Shown one piece after another: positions 1 to 12,100 of a DNA stretch of 20,764 nucleotides. The translations under genes and the position numbers were made by a program. This DNA comes from Hemicentrotus pulcherrimus. Its lineage: Eukaryota > Echinodermata > Echinoidea > Camarodonta > Strongylocentrotidae. The DNA is taken from positions 46,402 through 67,165 of the forward strand of contig BEXV01002440.1 of assembly GCA_003118195.1 (NCBI GenBank). Direction: 5' to 3'. Every line of letters begins with the position of its first letter. The first letter of the stretch is position 1. The notes under the pieces are model-generated. The model saw only the letters and a program-made list of their open reading frames with translations. It had not been told where the DNA came from and ran no database searches.

Positions 1-24
1 CTCTGCTATCTATATAGTAATAAT

Positions 25-230
25 AATAATAATCATAATTGATTCTTACTGAGCACTATTACAGAAAAACTGATCAGAGCAATATTACAAAATAAAACAA
101 ACATGCAAATCATAACAATAAAAAAGGAACAATAATTAAGAAATTATACTCAAAACATACATTATGGATTCAAGATGGGAAGAGTATAAATTACATATTG
201 GTTTATAACATCAGGTAGAGTCATGATATA
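25..230 (+). repeat. SINE-like dispersed repeat, copy 1
   Basis: Starts with an (ATA)n run, then ATTGATTCTTACTGAGCACTA, and shares ACTCAAAACATACATT, TGGATTCAAGATGG and AGGAACA.TAATTAAGA with copy 2 at 13180-13410 in the same orientation. It resembles the (ATA)n-TTCTTATTGAGCGCT repeats common in marine invertebrates. It contains no gene. Confidence 0.65.
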
Positions 231-747
231 CTTCCTTTTAAAAGATATTACAAAAATGAATAATAGAGAGTTATACTGCACATATTAAAGGTTTGAATTA
301 AATTACCGGTAACTAGTATACACTTTCATATAAGTCGACTGCATTTATCTGTGCCCTAAATAAGAAATCAACCTCTTCCATAAAAAAATTGTTTAACTTA
401 AAACTAAAATTAAACACATCTTGATTTTTGGCCAATTAGGATTGCAGTAATTGGAAATGCAGAGATGGACTTGCATTAAATGTTTTGACTTGCAATTAAA
501 TACAACCTTAAATTGTATTTTTGTTTCTAGATCATTTGTTAAAAATAATTCATACTTCCCCCCTTTTTCTTTCCATGTACTTAAAGTTCTAATAACAATT
601 TGTTTACTAAAAGATACATCAATTACGCTACATGTATCATCGTGATTTACATTGAATCAACTGAATGAAGACCCTCTGCATAACTTTCCATGTAAATCCT
701 TTCATGTTATTTTTGTTATTGAATTGAACAGAGGAGGGTAGCCTTAC
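231..747. other. AT-rich sequence, no feature recognised
   Basis: This would be intron 2 (or beyond) of the unidentified minus-strand gene. No exon with suitable splice sites was recognised on either strand. Confidence 0.5.
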
Positions 748-836
748 CACTGCTCTTGCAATCATTTTTTCTATCGTCTCTTTATTGTCGTCCTGCCAAA
801 AAGTGAATGCAAGGCCTGCAGAGCACAAGGCAAAAC
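748..836 (-). CDS. Exon 2 of the same unidentified minus-strand gene
   Basis: An 89-nt exon between acceptor TTCCGATTCAG and donor GTAAGG. Joined to exon 1 (phase 1) it gives GGFALCSAGLAFTFW, completing one membrane segment of about 22 residues that starts at FSLALGIGG. A soluble helix follows (NKETIEKMIARAV). It ends in phase 0. No further exon was recognised in 1-747, so the gene must run off the left edge. The phase match and continuous hydrophobicity across the join are the main support. Confidence 0.55.
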
Positions 837-2044
837 CTGAATCGGAAAATAAATTACAAGAACATATCAGCTAGTCACAATGGAGTATGAAATAAAATTA
901 CATTAAGATAACACCAAAGCTTATTTTTCTTGATCTTGATTTGATACTGAAACTGTTAAGGTGGTGCATATAACTAAAGTAGAATGGATCTTGGGAAAAC
1001 TGACCCTTGTTAGGCTTAACTCATAACTGGTAAAGAGTTACGACTCATCAGACCAAACAAATATTTGGACCAAGTTCTATAAAATGATCTTTTCACATTC
1101 CAGGACAATTTAACCAAGAGTCATAAGTTATTATTTATGATTGTGGTGGAATGAAATCTGTGCTATATGGTCAATACAATTTACCTATTGTTGTATTGTA
1201 AATTATTAATAACAAATGGACTTTATACATGTAGTTTGATGGCCTTGGTTTGTCAAGAAAGTGAACATTTTCTTAAGTTGTAATCCCTACTTTGAAAACA
1301 TCTATAGATCTAGATCTATCATTGAAAGAAATATCATAAAATTGACTCAGAACAATTCAGACACACTTCCACTTTAATTTGAAATTGACTTTGAGTCTTT
1401 TGAGATAAGGGTTGTTACCCAAAATGAATACCAGTACCTAGAATATGAAGTCTAGTAATGGTATTTTAAGTTTGCCTTTTGCAAAAATGCCATATCAAAT
1501 AGACTACATGTAGATACGTCCCTCGGATAGGACATTAAATGGAGGCCCTGTGTAGAGAAGAATCACTACCTTTGCACGTTAAGAACCCAATGCACTATTA
1601 GTATAAGAGTAGGGGGAAACCCCGGTGTAGTGGTCCACACAAATGTGTACAAAGTCTCAAATTAAAATATTCTGCAATAAAGCCAAAGACAAATTTAGAA
1701 AATAGTGCAACAAAATGAAATGAAATGAATTTGATGCCTGGCCCTTGGAATTGGGCTTGCAAGCATGGCCATGGCATGGCTTAGCTTGGCCTAGACTGAA
1801 AACTTCAGTCTCTCTAATCGTCGCTTGTTCCACTGAGACTACGTCTGGCTCCACTAGCCGACTAGACCTCCGCGTTGGGGAATGACAAAAAATGTCAGTT
1901 TTATTAAAGAAATGACCCAAATCAGATGGTTATTTCTGTCTAAGCTTGGCCTGCCCTGGTCGATCATTGATGCATGAGGCTGAGGATAATGTTTGCCAAA
2001 AAGTTGTAAATTAAAACGATGAAAATTCATGGTTTCAACCGTAC
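837..2044 (-). other. Intron of the minus-strand gene
   Basis: AT-rich intron between the two exons. It contains a probable dispersed-repeat fragment (about 1510-1650). The GC-richer 1740-1960 has several overlapping GGCATGGC/GGCTTGGC words but no coding pattern. Open frames here do not continue across splice sites. Confidence 0.5.
1510..1650. repeat. Probable dispersed repeat fragment
   Basis: The stretch with CCCTCGGATAGGACATTAAA, TTTGCACGTTAAGAACCCA and GTAGTGGTCCACAC looks like a high-copy repeat I recall from marine invertebrate genomes. No second copy occurs in this window, so the call rests on memory. Confidence 0.35.
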
Positions 2045-2408
2045 CTCCTATTCCAAGAGCCAATGAAAAATTGCCGGTACTTTTCTGTTGCGAAGAGCCA
2101 GAAAAACGGTGCCACTGCCGTGTATTGTATTGCGAGGCCGTGGAGAAGGATGTGGCTACTTGCCGAAAACCTCCCACTAAGCTCCGGCTACAGGACTGAC
2201 CTCTCTCCGACTCCGTCAGAAGCAGCAGCGGTAAAGAATTTATGTTTCTAATGCCATTTTCACACAGTGAACTGCAGTTTTCTCTTAACATTGGATTAAA
2301 CCTAAACCCATGCTTACAAAATGATAACGATTTCGACGTGCAAACGTCAAATTTAATATACTTTTGAAGAAGATTCTTAGTCAGAAATTGTCTCATGGGC
2401 GCAGCCAT
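2045..2408 (-). CDS. Exon 1 of an unidentified, probably mitochondrial membrane protein (partial gene)
   Basis: The minus-strand frame opens at ATG 2408-2406 in a strong context (CAAGATGGCTGCG). It runs 121 codons to a GTACGG donor after 2045. The N-terminus, MAAPMRQFLTKNLLQKYIKF, is rich in basic, hydroxylated and hydrophobic residues and almost free of acidic ones, like a mitochondrial presequence. The 3' end, NFSLALGIGG, starts a hydrophobic segment that continues in the exon at 836-748 with matching phase. An in-frame ATG at 2447 would add 13 residues but is less likely. I do not recognise the protein. Mitochondrial proteins with one N-terminal membrane anchor, such as TTC19- or HtrA2-like ones, were considered, but nothing decides it. 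Confidence 0.6.
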
Positions 2409-3058
2409 CTTGAACTGTTCAATGTTAAACATAAATAATTTGAACATAATTTTGCTTTTCTATTACATATATATGTGTTAAAAGGTTTAAATAAACTTTA
2501 ATGAAATATGTAATTTTTTTATTTTAAATTGAAAGCAAAATAATATGGATATAGACAATTCAAATTATGTTTGCAAAAGTGTAGCGGCTAAATACATGCA
2601 GCTAGCTCGGCTCATTTCATTTGGCGAATCGCCCCACCACTCACTAACTAGCCATCCAACATCGCTTATTGACAGCTGTAAAATACGAGACATCCGCGCT
2701 GAAATAGTAAATGTTTTAACTATTAAAAGCTAAGAACTTGATAGATTAAGGGCTAGCTCCTAAGTGTAGTAATATGCTGATTGCTGTTTTGGTGCGATAT
2801 AATCATTAGTGGTTTTAAATCAACGAAAGTGTAATTTGACGTTTAATTTTTGTGGTCGCAGAGAGCTAGCGGAAAACAAGCAGACGACTGGCCAAGCCTC
2901 CCCCGCATCCGCTCGCGCACCGGATGCACTACTAGTTGAGCTGAACTACTGAGCAGAACTGATATAGACTAGCTGATCTGAGCTCAGTAAGTGATGTGAC
3001 GTGACTGAATTCGAAGTCGAAGATCTGCATGCATGCGTTGTTGCACAAAGACTAAAAC
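2409..3058. promoter_or_regulatory. Divergent (bidirectional) promoter region between the minus-strand gene and BBS12
   Basis: The two start codons face away from each other across about 650 bp, so both 5' ends and promoters must lie here or just inside. The BBS12-proximal part (2860-3010) is GC-richer, with GCATCCGCTCGCGCACCGG. It contains a CRE-like TGACGTGA at 2997-3004. The palindrome GCTAGC occurs at 2601-2606, 2752-2757 and 2865-2870. No convincing RFX X-box, a common ciliary-gene site, was seen. No TATA box stands out. Transcription start sites are not determined. Confidence 0.5.
2997..3004 (+). promoter_or_regulatory. CRE-like site TGACGTGA
   Basis: Seven of eight bases match the CREB/ATF palindrome TGACGTCA. 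It lies 55 bp upstream of the BBS12 start codon, so it may be in the 5' UTR or core promoter. A single short site; functional status unknown. Confidence 0.3.
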
Positions 3059-3116
3059 ATGAGTGCATCGTTTCTAGTATCTGGACACACCAACCTCTCT
3101 GCTCTACAAATTATTG
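3059..3116 (+). CDS. BBS12: BBS12 exon 1, start codon
   Basis: Encodes residues 1-19, starting MSASFLVSG. It corresponds to the short N-terminal lead of vertebrate BBS12 before the first equatorial-domain strand. It ends in phase 1 at a GTAAAG donor. The 5' untranslated start cannot be fixed from sequence. Confidence 0.85.
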
Positions 3117-6100
3117 GTAAAGTATAATATGCATGTATTCTGTGACAATCTACGCTACGTTGATCAGTTGATGAAAATTAATTGAGCAAAGCAAAATTGC
3201 TTCACTGCCTTCAGTCTGAATTCTCTTGGCAGTGGTTCCTTACTCACGTCTAAATCCTTGTCAATTAATTTTAAAAGTTAAGTTTGCATGTTGTTGTTTT
3301 TTGCAGAATGAAAAATGTCAGCATAGACCCTAATTTGTATTCCCTTTTAAATGGAAAGACAATTATTCTGTTAAATTAATCCGTCAGTTCTTGTTTCATG
3401 TTTGGTTCAACTTCATGCATTGTTTCAACAAATTTGCATGTAGACCTAGGCCTACTGTATGTGAAGCTTGTGGTTTTATGTTCTTTTCAATATATTCTAT
3501 GATATCATTTGTTTATTCAGTTGACCTACACTGTTTAGTCCCTTTTCATGTTCATCAAGCTTCTTTTTCACTCCCTTGCTTTATCTGACCCCCTTCTCTC
3601 ATTGCCATCCTTCAATGTGCCCCCTTCTGCTGTAAATCTTCTTTTTTAGGCCTAATACATTAGTTTCATTGTCTAATTTCCTTCCCTACACCTTCACTTT
3701 CCTTTTAATCTTTCTTCCATATTATTACGGTAGTCTTTTTGCTTTTTCTGCCTCTCTAATCTCTATCCTGTTCTATGTTCTATTATTTTTCTTCATCCTT
3801 TTCAACTTTCACACATTTCTTCTATGTACTATTCCTTGTCGAGTTCTTTTATATTTGTTGTCATATTTGTATTGCTTATTCATGTACCTTGCACTTACAA
3901 TATACCAGTACAGTGTCGAATGCAGGAGGGAACTTCACTGAGCATCAGTATATTTTTTTAGTTCATTAAACATTTTTATTGTATTTTATACACAGGTTCT
4001 TGTGTTTCATCTCTTTTGGGACCAATTAAAGGGTAAGTAATGTATTCATTGTTTGCAAGGTAATGTCTTCTGGTAATGATATTCAAAGATAAATCTTGAT
4101 AGAAATTGGTTCTTTTTGTTGATTGTTACTTGTGATATTTTTTTCTGAGTATTCCAACTCTCTAAAATATTGCCATTACAATTTGAGGCCAAAATTCTGA
4201 TTTGATAAAGAATGCATTATTTTTCTTAAATACTGTATATCCTTTTGATCCTCTATTTAACGAGTCTCTCCTGAAAGATAAGTTTGATAATTTTTCTTTT
4301 GCTTTTTCTTTTTCAAAGTGTCAAGTGCCTGTTTGATGAAGAAAATAATGATGGAATGTTGGTGACAAGTACAAATGAACTACTACAGGGACTGGATATT
4401 GAGGTAAATGTCAAAGATGATATCATATGCAACATTATCAGCAACCATAGCAATCCGTTATAGATGTACATGTCAATGAAAAGTAGCTAAAATTTAGCCA
4501 CTTGCCGAAATAAGACACTCACATAGGTAGATTGTATCAAAAATAACCTTGAATACCAGTCTGTTTCACTGAAGCAACTTTCTTCCTACAGTAGGCGAAA
4601 TTTCCCCTGAATTGTTGATGATTTATTTTGGTGTATAGTAGCCTCTGCAACTTAGATGTCAACTTGACACAACCCCTATGCTTCATGATTGAATACAAGT
4701 ATATGACCCTTCAACTGCATATGAAATAACAAAACATTTATTCTAATCTAATAACATAATTTGCCATTTATGTGCACCCCAGTTAGTAAATAAACAATAA
4801 AAAATTTGCACGATTAAGCATTCACATTGAAATATTTTTGTTTTATCTCTTTGAGTCAGGCTTGTGCCCATTTACTAATGCAAAACTATTACTAAATTTA
4901 CTAACAAGATTCTTTTCATATGTACCCTAAACAGCACCCTGTTGGTCAATTGATGAGAGAGTTTTGTTTGTCCCAACACAAACGCCATGGGTCGGGCTGC
5001 ACAACACTGGTCACTCTTGCTGGACTGTGGGCTGCGAATGTCCAGTCATTACTTAATCAGGTAACCAGATATACATGTATGTTCAGTAGAGGATATGTGT
5101 GGATGCTACAGATTACTCCCTTCAAGTAATTTATTCAGTTTGAACTTTGATATCAATTTTTCATGTTGTTGATTTCTTTGTAACCTTTAGAATGCATAGA
5201 AATGCGGTAACATGAATTGTGTAGAATACTTATTGTGAGTACTCATGGTAATTTGTAGACAAGTCTAAGGCATTTGATCAATGTGTCCCACATATATATA
5301 TATTACTGAACATCTTGGAATAAGAAGGAAGATGAACATTGAAAGTTTCCTTTTTCTTGACATTTGTCTGATCCAAGCTACAGTAGCGTTATTAAATCAA
5401 TACAATATTTATCAGGTTTTATAATAGCTACTAAAAATCTTTTGTGGTCGATAATATACAAGGGAATTGAGCTTTGAATTGCTTTTTTGTCTGTATTAAA
5501 AGAAAAAAAGTCAGGTCAAGGGTAAACCAATAACTATTTCAATTTTATATATATTTTTTCTTGCAGGATGTTCCCATACAAGATATTGTCAGAATTGGAG
5601 ATGAGTTTCTTCAAGAATGTGAAGACATTGCTGAACAATCTGCCATTTCCAATCATTCTCTCTCCAAAACTTCAGCAGTCACAATTGGAAGAGAGGAAGA
5701 AAGGGATAGGATGATGCTTTACACTTCAACATCACTTCAGAGTTCAAATACAAAGCAACCTCTTAACCATGGGATTATTACGAGGTCAGAGGTCAGAGAG
5801 ACGCAAAGTGTTAGCCTCAATCAGAACAGCAATAATAGCTGTGCCTTGCCGTCCCAAACACCATTCCAGAGTACCACTCCTGCAGAATCCAATCACCATG
5901 ATAAATTGAAACATGTAGGTGCATCAGGCATTGAATCCTCAAAATCTTCCCCTGGGAAAAAGCATGCAAGTACAGTCATTTCAACCAGCAGTGCCAAACT
6001 CGATACCTCAAGTGCAATATTGAAGGAAGATGATGTTGATGATGTTAGTTGGTTCTTTGAAAATGATTCTCAGTACAGTGACAAAGCATGGGACTCTGAC

Positions 6101-9100
6101 TCAATAGCCACAGGTAATCTGGCTGGAAAACGTGATGAGGTCTCACTGCATGGATGTGAACAGAAAGATTCCAGTTGTGTTGAGAAAGCAGTGCCAGAAC
6201 AAGAGGATGACGACGATGTAGAATGGTTCTTTGAAGACAATCACATTTCCTTGGATGGCGTAATTTATAGTGATCATCATCAAACAACCATCTCTAGCTC
6301 AATGCATGAAGAGAAAGGGAAGGATCTCTCATTGGAAGTGACAGATTCAAAAGAGTCAGAAGAAAGATTGAAAACGGGAGAAAGCATATTACATCCTCCA
6401 CGCAAACAGCCACACTTAAAAACAGTCCATCATCAAGATCAAGAGAAAAGTGAGCAGATAGTGTGCAAGAAAGATGTGCATTCGGTCCTGGGACACAGTC
6501 ATACAGTCCTAACCAAGGGAAATTCCTTCACTAGAACTTGTTCTGTAAAGAGTATGGAGAGATTGGAATCTCTGCTGAAAAGTGCAATAGAACGGAAACC
6601 GTCCAAACTTCAGAAGGGATCTCGTCGCATCTTGAGCCGTCACCTTCTGGCAGACAAACAAGAATCATATCCCTTGGCTTCTGAAACGGCTGCAAGAGAC
6701 AGTAAGCCTAAAATGAACTCTAGCAAACTTGGTGAGCACTGTAGGAAAGATGAAAAGACATCAGTTGTTTCCACGTTGACTCAGAGAGAAACCTCATCGG
6801 ATCATGTGCTGACACAGGATGTCGGGAAGAGTTTCAGGATGCACCTTCGGAATGATGATGTGTCTGGAATCCTTGCAGATGATGTGATGAAGACAGAGGC
6901 AACAACCCTTAGAAAACAACTATCAAATGAAATTGAAACTCTTGGGTAAACATTGAGTCTATTTAATTTTTAACAACTTAAAAACTTTTTTTCAACAATT
7001 TGTTTTTCGAGTCAGCAATGAGATCTAGGCAACTACCAACAAAATCTGACAATTTGTAGAGTGTAACCAAGCTCAAAAACAGATTTGGATTGTTCTTCGC
7101 AGTTATTTTTGTAGAAGTTTGTTGATTTATAATGTTTTTAGGTGGAGACTTTGCTTTATTCTATCTTTTATTTTGGGGGTCAAACTTCAGAGACTACTTG
7201 GTGGCTAGGTAAATTTGTTAAAAATGCTAGACTTTAGTCGACCAATGTCTTCTTGTTTTCCGTAATTCTATACAGGAATAGTCTTAACCATGGTGCAGTT
7301 GCAGAGATGAAGTTGGCCATTGAAGCTTGTCGGGCACAACTGATGGCAAGTCAAGATTCCCAAAGGTATGATCAGTGAGATTTTATGGATACAAACTCAG
7401 TTTTTATTTTTATTTTGTCCATATTATGTAATTATAATGCCTCATACATTCGAATAAAAACTGTTCTTGATCAGGCTAGCGTGATTCCAATGCATCTCTC
7501 TGGCTCTGCGTAATGCATGCAGAGTTGCAGACTAATGATATTGTTTGGATTTTCATTTTTTCTTTTGATTTTTTTTTTTGCCATTGGCAGTTGCATATAC
7601 TTGTGGCTCATCTTCCCACGTTTCGTATTATTACATACCTTGCAGATTTGACTTCAACACAGACCTAGTGCACGTCCAAACCTTAACAGGGCCATCATCA
7701 TCATCGTCGTCATGCTGCATCCATGGTCTTGTGCTGCCTGTACATGAAAATCAGCTCATCACGCTTCACGCAGTGACAGGGAGAAGGATGGTTGCTTTGG
7801 TGAGTGACCCACTTTTCGATACCTCAACAAGATCTGGATAGGAAGGCATTCACTTGCGCTGTCTGTAGCGATCCATTTTGTCTTTCCTACAATCTTGATT
7901 TGTAAATAGCACAAACTTTGATACAGTCACAAGGGTTTGTATTTGCTGGGTTTGGTTCAGCATGAATCTTTTGGGTTAGTATTCTAAACAGTTATTCTTA
8001 TGGCATCAAGAGGTACAATATATGTACATTGTCTCAATTGAAAATGCTCTAGAGGCATCAACACTTCCTATTAGTGCTTATGTAGATATTTATCTGACCT
8101 ACATGTATAAATGCGTACTCTGTCAGCTTCACGCCTATTTGAACCAGTGACTACAGTGTTCTTATTTCATTAAATTTGGAATTATCAATTTTATAATCTG
8201 ACCCTTTTCTGCTCAATTCTCAACATCTTTTAGCATCATTTCTCACTTTGGAAGAAGTCAGCTGAACAATCACAATCACATTTTCTTTGTCTTCATCCAG
8301 TTGCTCAACAGTGATTTACAAGAATCATACAGACACAGAGGATTCAAGGATCCCCTAAAATCTTCAAGTGTTGTATCAGATGTTCCTTGGGCAGGGACAT
8401 CTCCTATCTCTGTATGGACTGAGAGAGTCCTGTCTTCACTAAAGAGGGTAATTAGTGCATAGATGTAAATAAATGTGCCCAATGACATGGAGCTAATCCC
8501 ATTGCCTCTGTGGCAGAACAGGAAATGTTTAACATTCTGACATTCTGCTGATATCAAAGTAGGTTTTTCAGAGTTTCTTGAAGTGTCAATGAGGAAAGCC
8601 AATATCACTTCCGAGGAGAAGTGCTAAAGTCATGAAAAGCAGAGTGTCTGATATTAGGAGACAATTCATCTCTTTTTCTTCTGTGGTCAACTTCTGGAAC
8701 ATGCAAAAGACCGCATTTGTCAAGTTCTGTCTCATATACAGTTTCTGAGGAACACTGCCGTGTGTGAAAGGTGGAAAGTTTTAAAGATTATTACAGGTAG
8801 ACATGACACGAAATGCTCCTTTTTTAAATAGAAATGTTGATTTGCGTAGTTCATTATTGACCGTTCAGTGGACCCCTTAGAGGTAACCACAACAGACCTT
8901 TCAAAAAGATAACTTGTTTCTGAATTTCTACTCTTTCTCTATTGTGTCTGAAGTGTCTTCAATATTAATGTTAATGTACCCTTTAATTGACTCTCATTGA
9001 CTCTGCTTGTTCTAAATACCCATAAAGTTGAAAACGAAAACAAAGATCATAGATATATCAATCACAATATCTATTCGCATCTCTTATTCTCTCTTTGAAT

Positions 9101-12100
9101 TCTTACAGCTGAATGTCAATCTGTTGATGGTTCGTGGATCTGTAGACTCCTCCCTAGTTGATGCCTGCTGTTTTGAGGATATACTGATACTGCAACATGT
9201 GCCTTATAGATTACTGCAGCTACTTGGGACTGTGCACAAGTCTAACATTTTATCCTACATTCCAGATGCCTTACAGGTAAATAGCAATAAGTAATATTGA
9301 CTTTAAAGGTATAGACCAGTTTTGGAAATGCCCCCCTCTCAAAAAAAATGAAATGGGAGCTCTTATTACCAATCATATGAAAGAATATGATTTAACTTAT
9401 ACGAGATGATACAAATTTTGCCAGGAAACCGCCTACTAATTCATATATTTGGTAAATTATTATATCTATCCAGACCGGATAGATATTGCGTACGTGACGC
9501 GTAGTACCATGTACATCTTCCTGTGTACAGTGCTTGTAACTTTACCAAGACTGGACCAAATTACTTATCATTTTGATAATTACAGAACCTTGCAGCACAC
9601 ACCAATACTTATATGCTAGATGATCAAGCTTTTCTGAACGATCCCACAACGTTTCTTTTACAATGCAATCGCATGACCAGAACTGGTCTTTAACTTTAAA
9701 GAGAAGGTTGAGTTTTGGGAAGAGGTGAAAAATAATTTTTGAGCATTATTATTGTTATTATGCAAGTGTGGAAGAACATCAGATAAAACATGTTCCCTGA
9801 AAAGCATGGCTCTTCAAATGCATTCATTTTCTAAATATTTTGTGTAACATCGTGCAAATCGGGACAGATTTTTACGCCACATGTTCATATAGTCCCATAA
9901 ACATCTTTCTGTGTACAGTGTTTGTAACTTTACCAAGACTTGGCCAAATTTCTTATCATTTTGATGATTCCAGAGCCTTGCAATATACACAAATACTTAT
10001 ATGCTAGATGATCAACCTTTTCTGGGCGATTCCACACCGTTTCTTTCACAATGCAATCGCATGACCAGAACTCAACTTCATCTCTAATGATGATGAGGAG
10101 GAGGAGGATTATGATTATGATTATCTCTCCCGCTCTCTCTCTCTCTCTCTCTCATGCTTACCTATAGGATGATGTATGTGATGATATCAAGGTGTCTTAC
10201 TGGTCTTCAGGATATGACCCGCATCCTACTGTAAGATCCAGAGACCTGAAGATCCAACATCATGTTCGCTTGTTCTGCCCTGGCAAAGTGATGGTAAGAA
10301 TCCATTGCTCAGATAATTGTGCTTTTCGGATGGCCACGTCTTCGGGCAAAAAGCTTGTCAAAGTTCTTAGACTTGCACAAATTTTTGAACATAGTAATGA
10401 ATATGGCGCATGTATTTGTGACTTGGTACAATCCTTGAGGAACAACAAGTGGCAAAGATCCCTGGCTATTCTCTCATATTCACGTTGGAAATCAGGGGAG
10501 AGGCTGACCCAAGAGCAACTTGAGAAATGTCAATCTAGCATTTTCATATACCATATATTAAAAAAACATTACACAACAGATCACTAATTTAACAGCAGTA
10601 TGAAAAAGGAATGAAAACTAAGCAATCAGCTATCGGTAGAATAAAAGCATTATTCACTCATGTATCATTAGCATTTCTTTGTTATGTTCATATCTCTCTG
10701 CCATTTTCCTTCTAGACCATCATCTTATGTGCTCCCTCTGAACCTCATTTAACTGGTGCAGAACAAAGGCTTCATTCATGCATGGCACGGCTCCGAGGGG
10801 CACTGCAAGACGGGAAGGTGCTGCTAGGGGGTGGAAGGATTGAAGAACTTCTTGTGGAGAAGCTAGCACAACAGACTGGTGAGTCAAGGACTGACTCCAA
10901 TACCAAATGAAGTCTTTTAAGTTAAAGGGGGTGTAGCATGACGAGACTATGTTTTTTTTCTGTAGCCTGAATAGGGGCCAATCAGGTTTAATACAACTAT
11001 GGACGATGCGACCGCAGCATCCATGTGCGTGCAACATACACAAAACCTAAGCGTGAGGAGAACCTCGGTCTGTTTCGCGAACACTAGCGTGCGCCGACCG
11101 TTAATCAAGTCCATTCGTATACGTGCAGTTGTCCAAAAGAAGTCGTAGATGGCGTTAACCAGTATTTGCCATGCTACACCCCCTGTAAATTAACATGTAG
11201 ATAAACAGCTTACCGGTAATAGAACGGTTTACTAAGATATTCTAATTTATAGATGTTTCTTTCCTTTGGACCTAGTGACAAGGTATTCCATTAACCTGAT
11301 ATTAAGGCCCACTGTCCTTCTTGTAGCTACTTGCTCCCTCTATATAAAAACTTCCCCAATTAGTGCCTGTCGATCCCCCATGAAACTCTTTTTCTTAATA
11401 TGTTAGTTGAGAGCTGAGTTAATGAGATAGCCACCTGTCAGTGACCTCACTGTGTGGTCTACCGTAATCCCTTCTTTAAGAAATGAACTACAATAATTGG
11501 GATCCAGTGTGCATACATAACTTATTGCCGTGTTGGGCAGGCCTTGGGTAATGTCACGGTTTGTCAAGCAGGACCTTTCTTTATTAAAACAGTATGTATA
11601 CAATTTGAATATGTTAGTAATCGGTCTATTGAGGAAGAATTTAAAGTCACATAGAAGTCAGCTCTCATGGGGAATTCGACACCGTTCGGGTGTTTACCCA
11701 ATAACAGGTGTTGTCAATCACTAGGGTTAGCCTTCAGTTTTATGACCATGAGACCTTATATAAGGGGGTAATTCTTGACTGGCCAACGGGTTTGCTTTGT
11801 GCAGATTTGTACTCCCATTAATGGTATTTCCACCAAGTCTGGTGTCAGCGAATTATGGCCTTCTGCACATGGAAACTGCAGTTCCAGTCCCTTTAAATTA
11901 AGAGATACAGGCCTAATGAGCTTTAAATAGGAAAAAGGCATAACAAGAATACAACTAAGAAAGGAAATCAAGTATGAACTGGATATGTACATTTTTTTTA
12001 ATGTTTTTATTATTACTGAAAAATTAACAGAGTAAAAGCAACAATATTATCATGAATACATCTCTTTATCCCTTTTTTAATGTTTTTCTATTAACATGAA

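Noticed and set aside
1657..1920. Minus-strand 87-codon open frame
   Set aside because: It lies in the intron of the minus-strand gene, without splice continuity or recognisable motif.
2063..2251. Plus-strand 62-codon frame opposite exon 1 of the minus-strand gene
   Set aside because: It is antisense to the better-supported exon and has no supporting features.
2409..3200. RFX X-box upstream of BBS12
   Set aside because: I looked for GTNRCC..RGYAAC-like paired half-sites and found none convincing; a matrix scan would be more sensitive than reading by eye.
3669..3969. Two overlapping plus-strand open frames of strongly hydrophobic character in BBS12 intron 1
   Set aside because: The stretch is T/C-rich low-complexity sequence; the frames overlap, have no homologue I recognise and lie in a confirmed intron.
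10294..10587. Extension of exon 10 as an alternative terminal exon
   Set aside because: The frame stays open, but the residues do not match BBS12, and the GTAAGA donor gives an in-phase join to a clearly conserved exon 11. A minor read-through isoform cannot be excluded.
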